From assembly GCA_964541895.1 (NCBI GenBank), contig CAZISM010000013.1, positions 10,919-74,918 on the forward strand: 64,000 nt of DNA, read 5' to 3'. Shown in pieces: positions 7,975 to 16,933 of the stretch (position 1 is the first letter of the stretch; every line of letters begins with the position of its first letter). Position numbers and translations under genes: made by a program. The notes under the pieces are model-generated. The model was not told the origin of the DNA. It was given only the letters and a program-made list of their open reading frames with translations, and ran no database searches. The DNA comes from CAZISM01 sp964541895 (GTDB lineage: Bacteria; Zhuqueibacterota; Zhuqueibacteria; Residuimicrobiales; Residuimicrobiaceae).

Positions 7975-8674
7975 ATTTCTCGCCTTATGCGGCGTGGCTT
8001 CACGCCGGGCGGCGGAGAAGTATATCAGCGACGGCCGGGTTTCCCTGAACGGCCGGACGGTGACCCAACTCGGGACCCAGGTCGATGAAACCCGCGATGT
8101 GGTTATGGTGAACGGCCAAGTCGTGCGGGTCGAGAGAAAAAAGGTGTATATCATATTAAACAAGCCCAAAGGCTATGTCACCACACTGGCGGATGAGAGA
8201 GGACGCAAGACCGTTCTCGATCTGGTCTCGGTCCAGGAACGGGTGGTCCCGGTGGGCAGGCTGGATTACCAGAGCGAGGGATTGCTGCTGCTCACCAACG
8301 ACGGCGAACTGGTGCACCGGCTGCTGCATCCTCGTTATGGCTTGTTCAAGACCTATTACGCCACGCTCAAGACGACGTTTGATGCGGCCCATTTTGCTCC
8401 CCTGACGGCAGGGGTTGAGCTGGAAGAGTTTACTACCGCGCCCTGTGAGGCGTGGTTTTACGGGGACACGCAGGACCGCATTGCGATTCGTATTCACGAA
8501 GGCAAAAAACATCAGATCCGTCGCATGCTGGCCCATCTGGGGTATGAAGTTAAAAATCTTCGCCGCGTTCATTTCGGCCCGCTTGAGCTGGGCAAGCTGC
8601 GCGTCGGCCAATGGCGCTATCTGGAGCCAGATGAAGTCAAGGCGCTGAAAAAAGCCGCGGGGCGAAAGCCATGA
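7958..8674 (+). CDS. RluB/RsuA-family pseudouridine synthase
   Basis: With the ATG at 7958 the product has 238 residues and begins directly with an S4 RNA-binding domain (RINRFLALCGVASRRAAE). An in-frame GTG at 7928 is possible but would only add residues ahead of the domain. The catalytic domain contains LNKPKGYVTT, the active-site Asp103 in GRLDYQSEGLLLLTNDG and the KKHQIRRMLAHLGYEV segment. Members isomerise uridine in 23S or 16S rRNA; RluB (U2605) is the most likely type from the gene order scpA-scpB-rluB, which is common in bacteria. It overlaps cmk by 4 bp. Confidence 0.9.
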   Translation: MIRINRFLALCGVASRRAAEKYISDGRVSLNGRTVTQLGTQVDETRDVVMVNGQVVRVERKKVYIILNKPKGYVTTLADERGRKTVLDLVSVQERVVPVGRLDYQSEGLLLLTNDGELVHRLLHPRYGLFKTYYATLKTTFDAAHFAPLTAGVELEEFTTAPCEAWFYGDTQDRIAIRIHEGKKHQIRRMLAHLGYEVKNLRRVHFGPLELGKLRVGQWRYLEPDEVKALKKAAGRKP

Positions 8675-9357
8675 CGACCGCACACGGGCGAACGGTGATC
8701 ATCACCATCGATGGTCCGGCCGGTTCCGGCAAAAGCACCACGGCGCGACGTGTGGCGGAAGAGCTGGATATACTCTATCTCGATTCCGGCGCCCTGTACC
8801 GTGCGGTGACATGGGCCGGACTGGATCGCCGGATCGACCTGAGCGATGCCGAACAGGTGACCGCCCTGGCAGAACGTTTGTCCATCGAACTGCGAGCGAC
8901 CGGCTCAGGTCTGCAGGTCGTGGTGGACGGCCGCGATGTATCGATGGCCATTCGCACGCCGGAGGTGACCGAGGCGATCGCGCCGGTGGCCGGCAACGCC
9001 GGCGTCCGACGCGCTCTGCTGCAGACGCAGCGGAATATGGCGCAACAGGGCAGCCTGGTGGCCGAGGGCCGGGATATGGGCAGCGTGGTGTTCCCCGACG
9101 CGGATTTGAAATTTTTTATGGTGGCAAGCATCGAAGAGCGTGCACGCCGGCGCCAGGCGGAACTGGCCGCCAAAGACATCCAGATCGAATTGGCGGAACT
9201 GATCGCCATGATTAATCATCGCGATCAGACCGACTCTGAACGCGAACACGCTCCCCTGCTCAAGCCGGAGGGCGCCATCGAAATCGATACCTCGGCGCTG
9301 TCGGTGGCCGAGCAGGTTCAACTGGTAGTAGCACAAGCGCGGCCGCTGCTGTCATGA
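8671..9357 (+). CDS. cmk: Cytidylate kinase
   Basis: A 228-residue protein of usual length. It has the P-loop GPAGSGKST (Lys21), LYLDSGALYRAVTW, the GRDVSMAIRTPEV segment and VAEGRDMGSVVFPDADLKFF. It phosphorylates CMP and dCMP to their diphosphates using ATP in the cytoplasm. ATGA overlaps join it to the upstream pseudouridine synthase and the downstream ispH. The order cmk-ispH-rpsA is a recurrent bacterial arrangement. Confidence 0.96.
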   Translation: MTTAHGRTVIITIDGPAGSGKSTTARRVAEELDILYLDSGALYRAVTWAGLDRRIDLSDAEQVTALAERLSIELRATGSGLQVVVDGRDVSMAIRTPEVTEAIAPVAGNAGVRRALLQTQRNMAQQGSLVAEGRDMGSVVFPDADLKFFMVASIEERARRRQAELAAKDIQIELAELIAMINHRDQTDSEREHAPLLKPEGAIEIDTSALSVAEQVQLVVAQARPLLS

Positions 9358-10223
9358 AGGTCGTGATCGATGCCCAGGCCGGTTTTTGTCCGGGCGTGCA
9401 AAAGGCAATAAAAAAAGCGGAAGCGTTGTTACACAAGGACGAGCGCCTGACAGCGCTCGGCCATCTGATTCATAATCCGCGGGAAGTGCAGAGGCTGGCG
9501 AACGCCGGCCTGAACACGCTGCCGCAAGCGGTGCTGGACGATGCGGCGGCGCTGCCGCAGCTGCGCGGCGAAACGGTTCTGGTGCGCACCCACGGACTCG
9601 GTTTGAAAGAGCAAAAGCGTTTACAGGATGCCGGCGCTCAGGTGGTGGACGCGACCTGTTCGGTGGTGCGGCGGGTGCAGCAGCAGGTTGCCGACGCCGA
9701 TGGTGAAGGCCGGCAGATCGTGATAATAGGCAAACATGGCCACGCCGAAGTCCTTGGCCTGGCCGGCCACGCTGCGGCCGCCGTTGTCGTTCAGGACGAT
9801 CAGGATCTGGCGCAGGCGGTGCTGCACGAACGGGTGGCGGTGTTTTGTCAGACGACGTTCAATCGCGATCGCTTTTTGCACCTCGCCGAAGCGGTGCGGT
9901 CGCGGGTTACGGATTGTGTTATACATGATACCACCTGCCGTTTTATCGGCAGGCGATTTGAACAGGTGCAAGCGTTCGCCCGGTCCGTGGATGTGGTGCT
10001 GGTGGTGGCGGGACCGGACAGTTCCAACGCCAGAATACTCTATGAATCCTGCAAGGCGGTCAACGCGCGCAGCTATCGCATCGAAACCGCAGAAGAGGTT
10101 GATGCCGCCTGGTTTTGCAGCGACGATCGCGTCGGCCTGACCGGCGGCGCCTCAACGCCGCTGTGGCAATTGCAGGAGATGCAGAACCATTTGCTGGAGC
10201 TCTCGGCCCAGTGGGGCCACTAA
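9354..10223 (+). CDS. ispH: 4-hydroxy-3-methylbut-2-enyl diphosphate reductase
   Basis: A 289-residue protein. Three cysteines expected to hold the Fe-S cluster are present: Cys12 in AGFCPGV, a second in DATCSVVRRV and a third in DTTCRFIGRR. Other family marks are LGHLIHNPREV, GKHGHAEVLGLAGH and VVAGPDSSNARIL. It performs the last step of the non-mevalonate (MEP) pathway, giving IPP and DMAPP. The third cysteine segment is less canonical than in E. coli (which has a TNATQ-like context), so sequence divergence is moderate. It overlaps cmk by 4 bp and precedes rpsA by 27 bp. Confidence 0.93.
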   Translation: MKVVIDAQAGFCPGVQKAIKKAEALLHKDERLTALGHLIHNPREVQRLANAGLNTLPQAVLDDAAALPQLRGETVLVRTHGLGLKEQKRLQDAGAQVVDATCSVVRRVQQQVADADGEGRQIVIIGKHGHAEVLGLAGHAAAAVVVQDDQDLAQAVLHERVAVFCQTTFNRDRFLHLAEAVRSRVTDCVIHDTTCRFIGRRFEQVQAFARSVDVVLVVAGPDSSNARILYESCKAVNARSYRIETAEEVDAAWFCSDDRVGLTGGASTPLWQLQEMQNHLLELSAQWGH

Positions 10224-10250
10224 TACATAAAAAGGAGGTCAAGTAACCGT

Positions 10251-12116
10251 ATGAACGAACAAACCAATCTTAACGCGCCGACCGAAGAGGTGGGTGCTGC
10301 CAATGCGCAACAGACAGGAGGTGATGTACTGATCCCGGCAGCGGAAGCTGCAAAAGCCACTGTGGTAAAATCCGCCGGCAAAAAGGCCGTCATCCTCGAC
10401 GACGACGATCAGCTTTACAGCCAGGAAGAGTTCCAGCAGTTGGCCAACCTGTATGAAGAGACGCTGTCGGATTTCGTTTCCGGCGAAGTGGTGACCGGCA
10501 AAGTTCTGGCCATCAATGAAAAAGAGGTTTCCGTCGACATCGGCTTCAAGTCCGAGGGCGTTATTCCCATCGACGAATTCGCCGACGTCTCCGAAATTCA
10601 AGTTGGACAGGACATCCAGGTCTTTATCGATGACATCGAAGATCCGGATGGCATGCTGGTGCTGTCCAAGAAAAAAGCTGATTTTATGCGCGTCTGGGAC
10701 CTGGTCAACCAGTCCTATGATCGTGGTGAAATCGTCAAAGGCAAATGCATGCGTCGTATCAAGGGCGGCATCGTGGTCGACCTGAACGGCGTCGACGCCT
10801 TTTTGCCCGGTTCTCAAATAGATGTACGTCCGATCCGCGATTTTGACGCCCTCATCGGCCAGATGATGGATTTCAAGATCGTCAAGATCAACAACCTGCG
10901 CAAGAACATCGTGGTGTCGCACCGCGCTCTGGTGGAAGAGGCCATGAAGGGCCAGCGTGAAAAGATCCTCTCCGATCTGCAAAAAGGCCAGGTGCTGGAA
11001 GGCTCGGTCAAGAACATTACCGATTTCGGCGTGTTCATCGATCTGGGCGGCGTCGACGGTCTGCTGCACATCAACGATCTCTCCTGGGGCCGCGTCGCTC
11101 ATCCGTCCGAAGTGGTGGCTCTGGATGAAAAGATCAAAGTCATCGTTCTCGACTACAATGAAGACAAGGACCGCATATCCCTGGGCCTCAAACAGCTGCA
11201 ACCGCACCCGTGGGAAGACGTGGAGAACAAATACCCCGTCGGCTCTGTGATTCGCGGCAAAGTGGTGAGCATTTCCGATTACGGTGCGTTCGTGGAACTG
11301 GAACGCGGCGTCGAAGGCTTGATCCACATTTCTGAAATGTCCTGGACCCAGCACATCAAACATCCGTCCAAGATTCTGGCCGTGGGCGAAATGGTGGATG
11401 CCAAAGTGCTCAACATCAACAAGGAAGAGCGCAAGATTTCGCTGGGCCTCAAACAGCTGGAACCGGATCCGTGGGAGACCCTGGCCGAACGTTATCCGGT
11501 CGGTTCCCGTCACAACGGCAAAGTGCGCAACCTCACCAATTTCGGCGCCTTTGTGGAACTGGAAGAGGGCATCGACGGCCTGATTCACATTTCCGACCTG
11601 TCCTGGACGAAAAAGATCCGTCACCCGGGCGAAGTGGTGAAAAAAGGCGATGACATTGAAGTGATCGTGCTCAATGTGGACAAGGACAATCGCCGCATTT
11701 CCCTCGGATACAAACAGACCCAGGATAATCCCTGGGACACGCTGGAGCACAAGTACAAACCCAACACGACGACTGAAGGCAAAGTCATTCGTCTGATCGA
11801 AAAGGGTCTGATCGTGGAATTGCCGGAAAGCGTGGACGGTTTTGTGCCCATGTCCCAGCTGGTCAAGGACAATCTGACCAAGCCGGCGGACGGCTATCAG
11901 ATCGACGACATGCTGCAGTTGACCGTGATCGAGTTCAACAAGGACAGCAAAAAGATCGTTCTTTCCGAAAAGGGCTATACCAAGCTGGAAGAGAAGGATC
12001 TGAAGGCGGTGGAAGAGATCTCGGCCCTGGAAGCTGAAATGACGTTCAGTGAACGTCCCAAAAAACAGCCGAAAAAGGACGAGGACAACACGCCGACGCC
12101 TGAAGTGCTGAAATAA
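10251..12116 (+). CDS. rpsA: 30S ribosomal protein S1
   Basis: A 621-residue protein with six S1 (OB-fold) repeats beginning near residues 75, 160, 245, 330, 417 and 503. Repeats 3-5 are the best conserved, each with a VKNITDFGVF- or GAFVELE-type strand and an HISDLSW-type segment. The first about 65 residues are a variable leader. S1 binds mRNA at the ribosome and helps start translation. A strong Shine-Dalgarno (AAAGGAGG at 10229-10236) precedes the ATG. A strong terminator follows within 20 bp. It closes the scpA-to-rpsA run of genes. Confidence 0.97.
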   Translation: MNEQTNLNAPTEEVGAANAQQTGGDVLIPAAEAAKATVVKSAGKKAVILDDDDQLYSQEEFQQLANLYEETLSDFVSGEVVTGKVLAINEKEVSVDIGFKSEGVIPIDEFADVSEIQVGQDIQVFIDDIEDPDGMLVLSKKKADFMRVWDLVNQSYDRGEIVKGKCMRRIKGGIVVDLNGVDAFLPGSQIDVRPIRDFDALIGQMMDFKIVKINNLRKNIVVSHRALVEEAMKGQREKILSDLQKGQVLEGSVKNITDFGVFIDLGGVDGLLHINDLSWGRVAHPSEVVALDEKIKVIVLDYNEDKDRISLGLKQLQPHPWEDVENKYPVGSVIRGKVVSISDYGAFVELERGVEGLIHISEMSWTQHIKHPSKILAVGEMVDAKVLNINKEERKISLGLKQLEPDPWETLAERYPVGSRHNGKVRNLTNFGAFVELEEGIDGLIHISDLSWTKKIRHPGEVVKKGDDIEVIVLNVDKDNRRISLGYKQTQDNPWDTLEHKYKPNTTTEGKVIRLIEKGLIVELPESVDGFVPMSQLVKDNLTKPADGYQIDDMLQLTVIEFNKDSKKIVLSEKGYTKLEEKDLKAVEEISALEAEMTFSERPKKQPKKDEDNTPTPEVLK

Positions 12117-12133
12117 GTAACCGTATCCTATAC

Positions 12134-12166
12134 AAAAAAAAGCCCCCGCATCGGGGGTTTTTTTTT
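12134..12166. terminator. Bidirectional intrinsic terminator after rpsA
   Basis: Eight As, then a CCCCC/GGGGG stem with a 5-nt loop, then nine Ts. It is symmetrical and should work on both strands. It ends the rpsA transcript. Confidence 0.92.
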
Positions 12167-12273
12167 GGCACGCACCTAAAAACGGCGGGCACGCTCTTCG
12201 GCAGCGCCTGCCCTGACAGGGGGGGCCTGCCCTTCTCGGCAGCCATGGCAGGGTCCCCTGCCTGCCAGGATAT

Positions 12274-12308
12274 AAAAAAAGCCCCGCGTGGCGGGGCTTT
12301 TTCTTTTG
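12274..12308. terminator. Bidirectional intrinsic terminator between rpsA and the DEAD helicase
   Basis: An AGCCCCGC/GCGGGGCT stem with a 3-nt loop, flanked by seven As and a T-rich run. It lies just past the stop of the minus-strand helicase. The about 105 bp between this and the rpsA terminator hold overlapping CCTGCC/GGCAGG repeats but no gene that I can see. Confidence 0.9.
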
Positions 12309-12324
12309 TTGGGCTTTGATGCCG

Positions 12325-13551
12325 TTATCTTCGTGAACGAATGCTTCGCAGCGACGGCCGCCAGGAACCGGAGGTCATGCCGCCCTTGCGCGCCGGACGA
12401 CCTTTGTCGCTCCCGGCTGCGGCCGATGCCCGTTCATAGACAAATTCAGGCAGGGCCTCGCGGACAATGCGCTCGCCCATGATTTTTTCCAGACGCTCCA
12501 CCAGCTTTTCGTCGTCCGCGGTGATCAGCGTGAAGGCATCGCCGTTGCGTTCGGCGCGGCCGGTGCGGCCGATGCGATGAATGTAGGCATCGGCGGTGTC
12601 CGGCATGTCGTAATTGATGACATGGGAAATGTTTTCGATGTCAAGGCCGCGTGCGGCAATGTCCGTAGCGACCATAATCGGGAACTTGCCCGTCTTGAAT
12701 CCTTTCAGCGCCGATTGACGCTGCACCTGGCTGCGATCACTGTGCATCACCGCCACCTTGAATCCGGCGCGCTCGATCTGCTGCGCCAGGCGGCGGGCGC
12801 GCATCTTGGTGCGCGTAAAAATCAGTACGGAATCCAGTCCGGTACGGCGAAGCAGTTGAACCAGCAAAGCGGTTTTTTGATGCTGCGCAACCGGGAACAG
12901 GGCGTGCTGGACCGTTTGCGCCGGTCGGGTGAGGCCGACGCTGATGCGTTCCGGATCCTTTAAGGTTTGGGCAGCCAGCGACTCTACTTCTTGCGGAAAC
13001 GTGGCTGAGAAGAGCAGCGTCTGCCGCTGTTTCGGCACGTGGGATAGTATCCGACGCACGGAAGGCATAAAGCCCATATCCAGCATGCGATCCGCTTCAT
13101 CCAGCACCAACCAGCGCAAGCTGGAGAGGTCGGCGTGACGCTGCTCGATGTGATCCAGCAGCCGGCCGGGGCAAGCCACCAGAATGTCTGTGTTTTTGCG
13201 CAGCGCCTGAATCTGCGGATTGGGGTTGACACCGCCATAAATGGTAGCGCTTTTAATGCGTGTGCCTTTGCTGAGGCGGCCGATCGTCTCATGAATCTGC
13301 TCGGCCAGCTCGCGGGTCGGCGTCAGAATCAACGCCGTGGTTCGTTTTTCCGGTTGCTGCAAAATCTGCTGCAGGATCGGCAACACAAAGGCCGCGGTTT
13401 TACCCGTGCCGGTCTGCGCCGTTCCGATGACATCCCGTCCTGCCAGGACAACCGGAATGGCGGCGGATTGCACGGCTGTCGGTTTGACGTAACCGGCTTG
13501 GGCGATTCCGGACATAATACGGTTGTCCAAATTGAATTGGTTAAAACTCAT
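12325..13551 (-). CDS. DEAD-box RNA helicase, RhlE type
   Basis: A 408-residue protein with all DEAD-box motifs in order: the Q-motif (GYVKPTAVQSAAIP), AQTGTGKTAAF, PTRELAEQ, DEADRMLDMGF, SATFP, a LIFTRTK strand, RGLDI and HRIGRTGR. The short length, the SFNQFNLD start and the basic C-terminal tail fit the RhlE subfamily. Such proteins unwind short RNA duplexes in ribosome assembly or RNA decay. The cold-shock link of this family is general knowledge; nothing in this locus shows it. The gene stands alone on the minus strand. Confidence 0.93.
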   Translation of the reverse strand: MSFNQFNLDNRIMSGIAQAGYVKPTAVQSAAIPVVLAGRDVIGTAQTGTGKTAAFVLPILQQILQQPEKRTTALILTPTRELAEQIHETIGRLSKGTRIKSATIYGGVNPNPQIQALRKNTDILVACPGRLLDHIEQRHADLSSLRWLVLDEADRMLDMGFMPSVRRILSHVPKQRQTLLFSATFPQEVESLAAQTLKDPERISVGLTRPAQTVQHALFPVAQHQKTALLVQLLRRTGLDSVLIFTRTKMRARRLAQQIERAGFKVAVMHSDRSQVQRQSALKGFKTGKFPIMVATDIAARGLDIENISHVINYDMPDTADAYIHRIGRTGRAERNGDAFTLITADDEKLVERLEKIMGERIVREALPEFVYERASAAAGSDKGRPARKGGMTSGSWRPSLRSIRSRR

Positions 13552-13792
13552 GGTTCATCCCTTCTGGAATAGTATTCTGCGGATGTCTCGAGAGGTAAGA
13601 CGGATATCATCGATTAAGGATATCGAGGGGATCACGACCTGAAGTGAGGCAACAGGCTGGCTTACATCTAACTACTTCAATAACAATATATTATTAGCTG
13701 TGTTAATGAAACGACATCTCACTGTATAATATAACATACAAATAATAATTTGTATTTCCTAATGTTATTATTATTTTTTTGCCCGGGTGTCC

Positions 13793-14503
13793 CTAACTGC
13801 GACTGCGGCGATGGAGGAGCACCATCGTGGCCACGATGCAGAGGATGCCCAGCAGGAAGAGCGGCCAGTTGAACCATTGCGGGATATAGCTCAGTGAGAG
13901 GTTGATCAGCGTTGTTTTATGCAGAGCGAACAGGCCGGTGAGGCCATGCTCCTGGACCAGCAGGAGCGAAAAATCCCAGATAAAGGCGGCAAAAATCAGC
14001 ACAGCGCCGGCAAGGAGCAACGCCCATTCCTGCCCGGTAACGGCAAAGGGCTCCTCTCTCTCCAGGCGCTGCAGCAGCAGACCCGCCAGCAGGATCATGA
14101 GCAGCGAGCAAAGCAGCGGCGCCCAGACCGGTCCTGTCCAGATGACCGGAATGAGGAACAGGATATCCCAGGTTGACAGGGAGGCCGGCCAGTCCAGGAA
14201 CAGCTTCAGCCCGGCATAATAAAAGATATCCCAAACAGCAAAGCTGTATATAAAATAACTGAACACCTGCAGAGCCCTTTTGCCGGCCAGCAGGGCGATG
14301 CTGAGCAGCATGACCAGGGTACAGATTTCCCGAACCCACTCGGCGGCGGCGATGAGGTGGTCGATGGCGGCCAGGGGGAAATCAAAGCCGGCCGGGTAGT
14401 AGATATGGCGCAGGTAGACCACCACCACGGCTTCCAGCACGCCCATGGCGATGCCGAACGCAAAAAGGACGAGCAGATTTCTTTTCCAGGGCGAGCGCTT
14501 CAT
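13793..14503 (-). CDS. Conserved polytopic membrane protein, function unknown
   Basis: A 236-residue protein with a basic N-terminus (MKRSPWKRN) and about six predicted membrane helices by hydrophobicity, near residues 10-30, 55-72, 78-100, 108-140, 160-182 and 210-229. The stretch with FIYSFAVWDIFYYAGLK has several aromatic and charged residues inside helices. I recognise no catalytic motif. It is divergent from lapA, with which it shares a control region, and is separated from the helicase by a 241-bp AT-rich gap in which I see no gene. No function is proposed. Confidence 0.75.
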   Translation of the reverse strand: MKRSPWKRNLLVLFAFGIAMGVLEAVVVVYLRHIYYPAGFDFPLAAIDHLIAAAEWVREICTLVMLLSIALLAGKRALQVFSYFIYSFAVWDIFYYAGLKLFLDWPASLSTWDILFLIPVIWTGPVWAPLLCSLLMILLAGLLLQRLEREEPFAVTGQEWALLLAGAVLIFAAFIWDFSLLLVQEHGLTGLFALHKTTLINLSLSYIPQWFNWPLFLLGILCIVATMVLLHRRSRS

Positions 14504-14570
14504 ACCGCAATTTCGGCATATTCGGCCACTTTCGCAATGCTTTTTTCAGCGCACGGGCGCGGAAAAAATC

Positions 14571-14599
14571 TTGGTATTTTCTTTAATTTTTTATACCTT
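14571..14599 (+). promoter_or_regulatory. Putative sigma70-type promoter for lapA-lapB
   Basis: TTGGTA at 14571-14576 and TACCTT at 14594-14599 with a 17-bp spacer, 35 bp before the lapA ATG at 14634. Confidence 0.4.
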
Positions 14600-14633
14600 T
14601 GATCTCAGGTGTAGAGTTAACGAGGATATCGCT

Positions 14634-14978
14634 ATGTGGATTCTCAGATGGTTTTTTGCCGCCGGATTCATCATTCTCGGCATCGGTTTCGCCATGCAGA
14701 ACGCGGATCAATTGGTAACGATCTCTTTGCTGCACTGGAAGAGTCAGAACACGCCGTTGTGGGTGGTGATGTACCTCTCCTTCGCTCTGGGGGTGATCTT
14801 TTGGATGATCGCCTCCCTGTTCAAGGCTGTTACGCTTCGCACAGAGAATCAGCGGATCATCAAGGAGACCAAAAAGTTGAGAGAAGAGCTGGATCGTTTG
14901 CGTAACATTTCTGTGGAAGAAGCGATGGCCTTTCTCGACAGCCATGCCAAAAGCCAATCCGTGAGCCGAAAGGAGTAG
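14634..14978 (+). CDS. lapA: LapA-domain membrane protein
   Basis: I choose ATG 14634, because the frame upstream runs through the promoter region and into the divergent gene. The 114-residue product has two membrane helices (about 6-25 and 42-63) with FAMQNADQLVTISLL between them, the LapA/YciS (DUF1049) signature, then a coiled coil at about 70-95. LapA and LapB act at the inner membrane in lipopolysaccharide assembly and LpxC turnover in E. coli. The adjacent lapB, 3 bp after the stop, supports the assignment. Confidence 0.82.
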   Translation: MWILRWFFAAGFIILGIGFAMQNADQLVTISLLHWKSQNTPLWVVMYLSFALGVIFWMIASLFKAVTLRTENQRIIKETKKLREELDRLRNISVEEAMAFLDSHAKSQSVSRKE

Positions 14979-14981
14979 CCC

Positions 14982-16133
14982 ATGAGTGAAATGCTGACCG
15001 TGGTCATCATCGGCTTGGCGGCCCTGCTGATTTTTTATCTCATGATCGTTCGTTCCCGCCGTCTCAAACCGGCGGCACCCAATCCGGCGCAGGCGGAATA
15101 TTTTTCCGGATTGAGCTATTTGATTTCCGGCTTTAAGGAAAAAGCGCTGGAAAAATTCCGCAACACCATTCGTTTCGACACCGAATACATCGACGCCTAT
15201 GTAAAGATCGGCGATATCCTGCGCGACATGAGCGCCGCCGACCGCGCCGTTAAAATTCACCGCGATCTTCTCGTCCGCGCCAATCTGACGGTCGAACAGC
15301 AGATCTCGATTCACCAGTCGCTGATGCAGGACTATCGCTACCTGAAACAGTGGCATCCGGCTCTCGAGACCTGCAACACCATCATCCAGCTGGATAAAAG
15401 CAACACCTGGGCGCTGGATGCCCAAACCAAAATTTATGAAGAGATGGGCGACTGGCAGAACGCCATCGACAGTCTCAAGCATCTCGATCATGTGTCCAAG
15501 GAGGACAAGAAGAAGCGCACCGCCTTTTATCGTCTGGAGCAGGGGCTGGCCCTGGTGCAGGAGGGCAAAGAGCACGACGGCCGGGTCCGCTTTCGCGATG
15601 CGATTCGCGAGTATCCGGATTTCCTGCCCCCCTATCTGGGGCTGGTCGACAGTTACATGCGGGACGACCGTGCCAAAGCCGCGTTGACGATTCTGAAAAA
15701 AATCATCAACCAGAAAGTGGCTTTCCCGGAAATGGTGTTCATTCGCCTCAAACATGTGCTGTTCGAACTCGGGCTCTACAGCGAGATGGAATCGCTCTAT
15801 TCCGATGTGCTCAAGGAGCAGCCGCAGCTGGCGGAAGCGATGTTGGGGCTGGCCGAGATCTATGAAAAGAAGGGGCAAACCCGCGAAGCGGCGGATGCCT
15901 GCCGGCGGGTCCTGGTCAACGATCCCAGTCGGATCGATGCCAAATTGATGCTGCTGCGTCTCTACCTGAAAATGCGCGATACCGCCAAGGCCAACGATAT
16001 GCTGGCGCAGATCGACACGCAGGTTATGACCAAACAGGTCGTCTTTCGCTGCTCGGTTTGCGGGCAGCGGACCGACAGCTATTTTCACCGTTGTCCCAAT
16101 TGTCAGGCGTGGGATTCAGCCAAACGGAGCTGA
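14982..16133 (+). CDS. lapB: LapB-like TPR protein with rubredoxin-type zinc domain
   Basis: A 383-residue protein. A single N-terminal membrane helix (6-24) is followed by tetratricopeptide repeats at about 35-345. The C-terminal metal domain has C357-x2-C360 and C371-x2-C374 (CSVCG and CPNCQ). This is the layout of LapB/YciM, which in E. coli links LPS supply to FtsH degradation of LpxC and gathers the LPS assembly machinery. lapA directly upstream fits. No ftsH or lpx genes are in view, so the mechanism here is inferred from the family. Confidence 0.88.
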   Translation: MSEMLTVVIIGLAALLIFYLMIVRSRRLKPAAPNPAQAEYFSGLSYLISGFKEKALEKFRNTIRFDTEYIDAYVKIGDILRDMSAADRAVKIHRDLLVRANLTVEQQISIHQSLMQDYRYLKQWHPALETCNTIIQLDKSNTWALDAQTKIYEEMGDWQNAIDSLKHLDHVSKEDKKKRTAFYRLEQGLALVQEGKEHDGRVRFRDAIREYPDFLPPYLGLVDSYMRDDRAKAALTILKKIINQKVAFPEMVFIRLKHVLFELGLYSEMESLYSDVLKEQPQLAEAMLGLAEIYEKKGQTREAADACRRVLVNDPSRIDAKLMLLRLYLKMRDTAKANDMLAQIDTQVMTKQVVFRCSVCGQRTDSYFHRCPNCQAWDSAKRS

Positions 16134-16135
16134 GC

Positions 16136-16933
16136 ATGAAAGCGGTCTGGATCGGTATCATCCTCCTGATTGGCCCGGGCGCCAGGGGAGAGGTGCAGGA
16201 CGCCATTCAGCGCCTGCACACCCTGTGGGCCGAGCAGAACCTGCAGGCATTGCAGGCCGCCCTGCCAGAGGTCCAAAAAAAATACCCGCAACATCCCACC
16301 GTGCTGTATCTGCAGGCCCTCCTCGAAAAGGACGGCGAGGCGGCCCATCAATACTATCTTCATCATCTCAACGCCGGCACCAACGAATGGACCGACGACG
16401 CGCTGTACAAAGTGGCGCAATACCATCAGATCCGCGGCGAATACAATCTGGCGCGGAAATATTTCCTGCTCCTGAGCCGGCGTTATCCCGGCAGCAACCT
16501 GGCCGACGATGCCCGCTACCAGCGCTGTGGCTGTTTTATGGCGGAAAGCCGCGTCGATTCGGCTCGCCGATGCCTCGAGGAATTCCTCAAAACGGACAAA
16601 CGCTCGCCCTATGTGGATTGGGCCATCAACGATCTGGAGCAGCTGGCCGGAGCCGGTGAGATCGAGCCGGTGACGGCCCCGCCGGTTCGCAACGCGAAGA
16701 CGGCGCTCTTTTTCATCCAGGTCGGTGCCTATCGCATTCAGCGCAATGCCAAGGCCTATATTAAAAAGCTGCATGAGGCCGGGTTTGAAGCGCAACTGGT
16801 GGAAAAGGGGGAGGGTGATAAAAAGCTCTATGCCGTCTGGCTCGGTTCGTTCAAGGATCGGGACGCGGCCGTCGCCTATGGTAAAAAAAATGTAGCCGCG
16901 TTCGCCCCTGATTTTACGATTGTGCAGCGGTAA
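16136..16933 (+). CDS. Exported TPR protein with C-terminal SPOR domain
   Basis: I start at ATG 16136, three bases after the lapB stop. The 265-residue product has a signal peptide (MKAVWIGIILLIGPGARG), TPR-like helices at about 20-165 (AQYHQIRGEYNLARKYF, DDARYQRCG) and a SPOR domain at about 185-262 (FFIQVGAYRIQRNAKAYIKKL, YAVWLGSFKDRDAAV). SPOR domains bind glycan strands without stem peptides at septal peptidoglycan. The role is therefore probably periplasmic and related to the cell wall or division. Its last 20 bases overlap the end of the convergent HAD gene. Confidence 0.85.
   Translation: MKAVWIGIILLIGPGARGEVQDAIQRLHTLWAEQNLQALQAALPEVQKKYPQHPTVLYLQALLEKDGEAAHQYYLHHLNAGTNEWTDDALYKVAQYHQIRGEYNLARKYFLLLSRRYPGSNLADDARYQRCGCFMAESRVDSARRCLEEFLKTDKRSPYVDWAINDLEQLAGAGEIEPVTAPPVRNAKTALFFIQVGAYRIQRNAKAYIKKLHEAGFEAQLVEKGEGDKKLYAVWLGSFKDRDAAVAYGKKNVAAFAPDFTIVQR

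Noticed and set aside
10239..11750. A roughly 500-codon minus-strand frame opposite rpsA.
   Set aside because: It has repeated blocks only because rpsA itself has repeated S1 domains.
12167..12273. GC-rich repeats (CCTGCC/GGCAGG) between the two terminators, considered as a small RNA or a mobile remnant.
   Set aside because: No promoter, no clear extended structure and no similarity to a known element that I could name; left as plain spacer.
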